In this document: positions 60,527-64,000 of the stretch, piece by piece | Layout of the letters: every line of letters begins with the position of its first letter | Numbering within the stretch: position 1 is the first letter of the stretch | NCBI RefSeq assembly: GCF_000955975.1 | Contig: NZ_JYJF01000001.1 | Location: forward strand, 62,001-126,000 | Reading direction: 5' to 3' | Origin: Saccharothrix sp. ST-888 | GTDB lineage: Bacteria; Actinomycetota; Actinomycetes; Streptomycetales; Streptomycetaceae | Length of the DNA: 64,000 bases | Notes under the pieces: model-generated | Told to the model about the DNA's origin: nothing | The model's input: only the letters and a program-made list of their open reading frames with translations | Database searches by the model: none | Program-made: the position numbers and the translations under genes

Positions 60527-62317
60527 TCAGCCCACGTTCAGGCGGGCGGCGCGGCGGAGCAGGGCCGGGGAGAGCCGGCCGAGCAGCCGGGCCGCCTTGG
60601 CCTCGAAGGTGACCGGGACGACCGGCTTGCCGGTGCGGACCGCGCGGAGGATCTCGGCGGCGACCTTCTCGGGCGGGAAGCCCCGGCGGGCGTACATCCG
60701 GGAGACCCGCTGCTGCTTCGCGGCCTGCTCGGCCGGGGTGAGGCCGGAGAAGGTGGACGTGCGGGTGATGTTGGTGTTGACGATGCCGGGGCAGATGGCG
60801 GAGACCCGGATGCCGTGCGGGGCCAGTTCGGCGCCGAGGCACTCGGAGAGCATCAGCACGGCGGCCTTGCTGGTGGCGTACGCGGCGAGCACCTTGGAGG
60901 GCAGATAGGCGGCGGCCGAGGCCAGGTTGACGATGTGGCCGCCCTGGCCGCGCTCGGTCATCAGGGTGCCGAAGGCCCGGCAGCCGTGGATGACGCCCCA
61001 GAGGTTGACGTCCAGGACGCGCTGCCACTCCTTCTCGGTGGTCTGCAGGAAGGTCCCGGAGTGGCCGATGCCCGCGTTGTTGACCACCACGTCCGGTACG
61101 CCGTGCGCGGCCGCCACCTGCTGGGCGAAGGCGTCCACGGCGGCGCCGTCACTGACGTCGAGCAGGTAGGCGGTGGCCCGCCCGCCCACCAACTCGCACA
61201 GTTCGGCGGTGCGTTGGGCGGAGGGCAGGTCGAGGTCGGCGAGCGCGAGGGCGGCGCCCCGTTCGGCGAAGGCGAGCGCGGTGGCGCGGCCGATGCCGCT
61301 GCCCGCGCCGGTGATCACCACCAGCCGGCCGTCGTCCGGCGGTCCCTGGACCTCCCCGGCGGCGGTGCGGGCGACGAAGTCGCGGACCAGCCCGGCCACC
61401 ACGGGCCCCTGTTCCAGCAGCGCGGACCAGTGGGTGGCGTTGACGGTCCGGCGGGTGAGCCTGGGCACCCAGCGCTCCAGCCCCTCGGAGAGGAACTCCC
61501 CGACGTAGTGGTCGCGGGCCAGCGTGACGAGCTGGACGGGCACCTCGGTGGGCCTCTCGCGCGGGTTGCGCAGGGTGGGCCGCATGTTGGCCCGGTACAG
61601 CTCGATACCGCGCACCGCGTCCTGCTTGAGGGTGGCCTGCGGGTGGCCGGGGCGCTCCGTGACCTCCTCCAGGTCGCGCAGCACCCGCGGCCAGGCGCGG
61701 GCCAGCCAGAGCCGCCAGGTCGCGGGGGCGAGGAAGGGCAGGTGGAAGGCGGTGATGTACCAGGAGTGGGCGCCCTGGACCAGGAGTTGCTTGACGTGCC
61801 GGGGCGTGGGCCGGCGCATCCGGTGGCGGATCCAGTGGCCCAGGTGGTCGAGCGAGGGCCCGGACATGGTGGTGTAGGAGACGATCCGCTGCTCGGCGCC
61901 GGGTGCGGTGACGGCCTCCCAGGACTGCACCGAGCCCCAGTCGTGCGCCACCACGTGCACGGGCGCGTCCGGGCTGACGGCGTCGGCGACCGCGAACAGA
62001 TCCGCGCCGAGCAGCTCCAGCCGGTACCCGGCACGGGAGTGCGGCACACCGGACTCCCCCGCGCCCCGGACGTCGTAGCGGACGACGTGGTGGTCGGCGG
62101 CCAGCTCGGCGGCGACGTCGTCCCAGACCACATGGGTGTCCGGGTAACCGTGCACCAGGATCACGGTGGGGTCGGCCGGGTCGCCCTGCTCGAAGACGGC
62201 CAGCGGGAGGCCGCCGGAGTGGACGGTCCGGCGGCGCTCCGGTACCGAGGACGACGGGTGCGGGTGCGGGTGCGGGTGCGGTGAAGGAGCGGCCCGGCGA
62301 ATCCGGCGGTTCCTCAT
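60527..62317 (-). CDS. Alpha/beta hydrolase-SDR fusion (EphD-like)
   Basis: 596 residues from ATG 62317, overlapping the M24 gene stop by 4 nt. N-terminal hydrolase (about 30-305): VILVHGYPDTHVVWDD, VAHDWGSVQSWEA with nucleophile Asp, and THWSALLEQ with His, an epoxide-hydrolase-type triad. C-terminal SDR (about 320-596): VVITGAGSGIGRATALAFAE, NNAGIGHSG, YATSKAAV (Y-x3-K). The same fusion and length occur in mycobacterial EphD. The two halves may act in sequence on a lipid epoxide or ester; substrate unknown. The N-terminus contains a (PH)n run. Confidence 0.92.
   Translation of the reverse strand: MRNRRIRRAAPSPHPHPHPHPSSSVPERRRTVHSGGLPLAVFEQGDPADPTVILVHGYPDTHVVWDDVAAELAADHHVVRYDVRGAGESGVPHSRAGYRLELLGADLFAVADAVSPDAPVHVVAHDWGSVQSWEAVTAPGAEQRIVSYTTMSGPSLDHLGHWIRHRMRRPTPRHVKQLLVQGAHSWYITAFHLPFLAPATWRLWLARAWPRVLRDLEEVTERPGHPQATLKQDAVRGIELYRANMRPTLRNPRERPTEVPVQLVTLARDHYVGEFLSEGLERWVPRLTRRTVNATHWSALLEQGPVVAGLVRDFVARTAAGEVQGPPDDGRLVVITGAGSGIGRATALAFAERGAALALADLDLPSAQRTAELCELVGGRATAYLLDVSDGAAVDAFAQQVAAAHGVPDVVVNNAGIGHSGTFLQTTEKEWQRVLDVNLWGVIHGCRAFGTLMTERGQGGHIVNLASAAAYLPSKVLAAYATSKAAVLMLSECLGAELAPHGIRVSAICPGIVNTNITRTSTFSGLTPAEQAAKQQRVSRMYARRGFPPEKVAAEILRAVRTGKPVVPVTFEAKAARLLGRLSPALLRRAARLNVG
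62256..62279. repeat. (GGGTGC)4 hexanucleotide repeat
   Basis: Four perfect copies at the 5' end of the EphD-like gene, encoding Pro-His units on the minus strand. Confidence 0.9.
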
Positions 62318-63150
62318 CGGGCGGTCTCCTTCTGCCGGGTCCACCGGCGTACGTGCGGCAGGTCGTCGTCGAGCCAGTAGGCGTCGTCCTCGGTGACCAC
62401 CAGCAGCTCCTCGAACTTGATGCCCACCTCGCGGAAGCCGATGTGCGGTTCCACCGCCCACAGCCCGGGAGTCGGGGCGTGCCGGGAGGAGCGGCCGTCC
62501 GCCCAGAGTGGTGAACGGCCGTGCAGGCGCTCGCTGATCAGCTCCCGGCCGAGGGTCTGCAGGGTGCGTACGCCGAAGCCGAAGACGTTCACCCCGGCCG
62601 GGCCGCGCGCACTCGTCCTGGTCACCTGGTGGCCGATCACCCGGCCCGGGTAGACCCGGTGGCGGTTGTCGTAGCCGTGCGCGGCGATCTGGGCGTCCAC
62701 GGCGGCGTAGACCTCGTCGAGCGGCCGGCGGGCCCGCACCTCGCGCAGGATCAGCTCCCGGTAGACCTGGAGGTCGGCGGCGAGCCGGTCCCAGATCGGG
62801 TTGTCGCCGACCTTGCCGCCATAGCCGATGTCGGCGGTGTAACCGTCCACGATCGGGGCGCAGTCGAGGACGTAGGGCATGCCCTCGGCCAGCCGGCGGT
62901 TGCCGGCGAAGAACTGCAGCGGGGTGTGGAAGTGCCGGAAGGCCGTACGGTCGCCGAACCAGGCGAACGGGACGTGGAAGAAGTCCTGGACGCCCGCCGC
63001 GACCAGGCAGCGGCGCAGCTCGGCGGTGGCCTGGCGCTCCGTGACTCCGGGCTCGATCCAGGCGGCCACCTGCTCGGCGCAGTGGTACGCGAGTTGCTGG
63101 GTCTCCCGGAAGCGGTCCAAATCACGGTCGTCGTAGGGGAAGCGCGGCAT
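62314..63150 (-). CDS. M24-family metallopeptidase-like protein
   Basis: 278 residues from ATG 63150 with AGGAG 7 nt upstream. Pita-bread fold: VLDCAPIVDGYTADIGYGG gives the two Asp ligands, GRVIGHQV the His, WAVEPHIG the first Glu and KFEELLVV the second, so all five metal ligands seem present. Creatinase/aminopeptidase-type enzymes split Xaa-Pro or C-N bonds. No separate N-terminal domain as in prolidase. Sits between a reductase and an EphD-like gene, so its substrate may be non-peptidic (inference). Confidence 0.88.
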   Translation of the reverse strand: MPRFPYDDRDLDRFRETQQLAYHCAEQVAAWIEPGVTERQATAELRRCLVAAGVQDFFHVPFAWFGDRTAFRHFHTPLQFFAGNRRLAEGMPYVLDCAPIVDGYTADIGYGGKVGDNPIWDRLAADLQVYRELILREVRARRPLDEVYAAVDAQIAAHGYDNRHRVYPGRVIGHQVTRTSARGPAGVNVFGFGVRTLQTLGRELISERLHGRSPLWADGRSSRHAPTPGLWAVEPHIGFREVGIKFEELLVVTEDDAYWLDDDLPHVRRWTRQKETAR

Positions 63151-63161
63151 GGTCGGGCTCC

Positions 63162-64000
63162 TCACAGATCGAGGACGAGTGTCTCGCCCTCGGCGGCTCG
63201 GGAGACACAGGGCAGCAGGGCACCGGCGGCCCGCTCCTCCTCGGTGAGGCGGCGGTCGCGGTGAGCAGGTGCACCGGAGAGCAGCTGCACCCGGCAGGTG
63301 CCGCAGAAGCCCTGGTGGCAGGAGTACGGCAGTTCGGGACGGACCTCGCGGACCACGTCGAGCGCCGATCGGTCGGCGGGGACTGGCAGTTCGGGCCCCT
63401 CAGCGCCGAGCCGGACCGAGAAGGGCCGGCCGTCGACGATGGGTGCGGCACCGAAGCGCTCGAAGTGCAGGGACCGCGCGGGCGAGGCGTCGAGTGCCCG
63501 CTGCACCGCGGCGAGCATCGGCGCGGGGCCGCAGCAGTAGACGGCGGCGCGGGCCGGGGCGTGAGCGAGCAGGGCGTCCGCCGTGGGGACTCCGTGCTGC
63601 TCGTCGGTGAGCAGCGTGACCCGGCGCGGGCCGAGGGCGCGCAGCTCGTCCGCGAACGGCATCGCGTCGGCGCTGCGTCCGGTGTGGACCAACCGCCAGT
63701 CGAGGCCGAGCCGGGCGGCCTCGCGGGCCATCGGGAGCAGCGGGGTGATCCCGATGCCGCCGGCCAGGAACAGCACGGCGGGCTCGGCGCAGAAGGCGAA
63801 GCCGTTGCGCGGGCGGCGGGCCGTCAGGCGGGCACCGACGTGCAGTTCTTCGTGGATCTCCACCGAGCCGCCGCCACCGTCGGCGATCCTGCGGACCGCG
63901 ATCCGGTACACCCGATCCTCGGTCGGGTCCCCGCAGAGGGAGTAGTGCCGCTCGCGGCCGGAGGGGAGGGTGAGCAGCAGCCGGGCGCCGGGCTGCCAGC
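63162..64000 (-). CDS. Phthalate dioxygenase reductase-type flavin/ferredoxin reductase (N-terminus outside window)
   Basis: About 279 residues visible; the frame continues past 64000. FMN-binding RHYSLCG, NAD domain FLAGGIGITPLLPM and VYCCGPAPMLAAVQ, and a C-terminal plant-type [2Fe-2S] domain CHQGFCGTCRVQLLSG with the last Cys in LLPCVS. Such reductases feed electrons to Rieske oxygenases, P450s or demethylases. The partner oxygenase is probably encoded beyond the window. First visible gene of a minus-strand operon with the M24 and EphD-like genes. Confidence 0.92.
   Translation of the reverse strand, partial: WQPGARLLLTLPSGRERHYSLCGDPTEDRVYRIAVRRIADGGGGSVEIHEELHVGARLTARRPRNGFAFCAEPAVLFLAGGIGITPLLPMAREAARLGLDWRLVHTGRSADAMPFADELRALGPRRVTLLTDEQHGVPTADALLAHAPARAAVYCCGPAPMLAAVQRALDASPARSLHFERFGAAPIVDGRPFSVRLGAEGPELPVPADRSALDVVREVRPELPYSCHQGFCGTCRVQLLSGAPAHRDRRLTEEERAAGALLPCVSRAAEGETLVLDL

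Overview
The window is high-GC actinobacterial DNA, most likely Streptomycetaceae (Streptomyces or Kitasatospora). The evidence is strong G/C bias at third codon positions, frequent GTG starts, GTGA/TGATG stop-start overlaps, and characteristic families (BTAD-type regulator, DUF4232 lipoprotein, Pls-type synthetase, MatB-like deacetylase/glycosyltransferase). No rRNA, tRNA, IS element, phage gene or CRISPR array was seen.

Layout. 1-2059: the end of an SDR reductase and a secreted S53 peptidase. 2073-19477: a minus-strand Tad/Flp-type pilus or secretion locus. Reading with transcription it has a small pseudo-caspase-like protein, a lipoprotein, a secreted Gly/Cys-containing protein, CpaB, a CpaE-like protein, TadA, TadB, TadC, a pilin-like protein, two TadE-like proteins, a TadG-like protein and a 1351-residue LysM/BTAD membrane protein. 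After a DUF4232 lipoprotein on the other strand comes a larger pseudo-caspase/TPR protein that appears paralogous to the first one. The two pseudo-caspases therefore bracket the machine, which is the most unusual feature here. 20025-23865: MaoC hydratase, metallo-beta-lactamase-fold hydrolase, acyl-CoA thioesterase, TetR regulator. 23952-27995: a Pls/PosA-family synthetase whose adenylation pocket reads like a lysine code. 28218-32747: sulfite oxidase-type enzyme, an alpha/beta hydrolase-MerR pair behind a MerR-type operator, a BASS-family transporter and a tiny membrane protein. 32823-40170: an orphan DUF2398-like protein, sterol-desaturase-like hydroxylase, lysoplasmalogenase, repeat-rich surface protein, exonuclease III and gamma-glutamyltransferase.

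40461-44360: a sugar ABC importer (binding protein, permease, ATPase) translationally coupled to a ROK sugar kinase. 44668-51279: a membrane esterase, then a divergent exopolysaccharide locus (small membrane protein, bifunctional deacetylase/glycosyltransferase, acyltransferase) opposite a GH26 lipoprotein. 51347-60164: a purine-catabolism module with a PucR regulator divergent from a three-subunit xanthine dehydrogenase, an NCS2 purine permease and the XdhC maturation factor. 60267-60389 is the remnant of a second S53 peptidase. 60527-64000: an EphD-like hydrolase/SDR fusion, an M24 peptidase-like protein and a ferredoxin-type reductase that runs off the window.

Starts were chosen by eye from ribosome-binding sites, overlaps and family N-termini. 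Family names come from motif recognition without database searches. Several convergent gene pairs are separated by strong GC-rich hairpins, which are listed as putative terminators.
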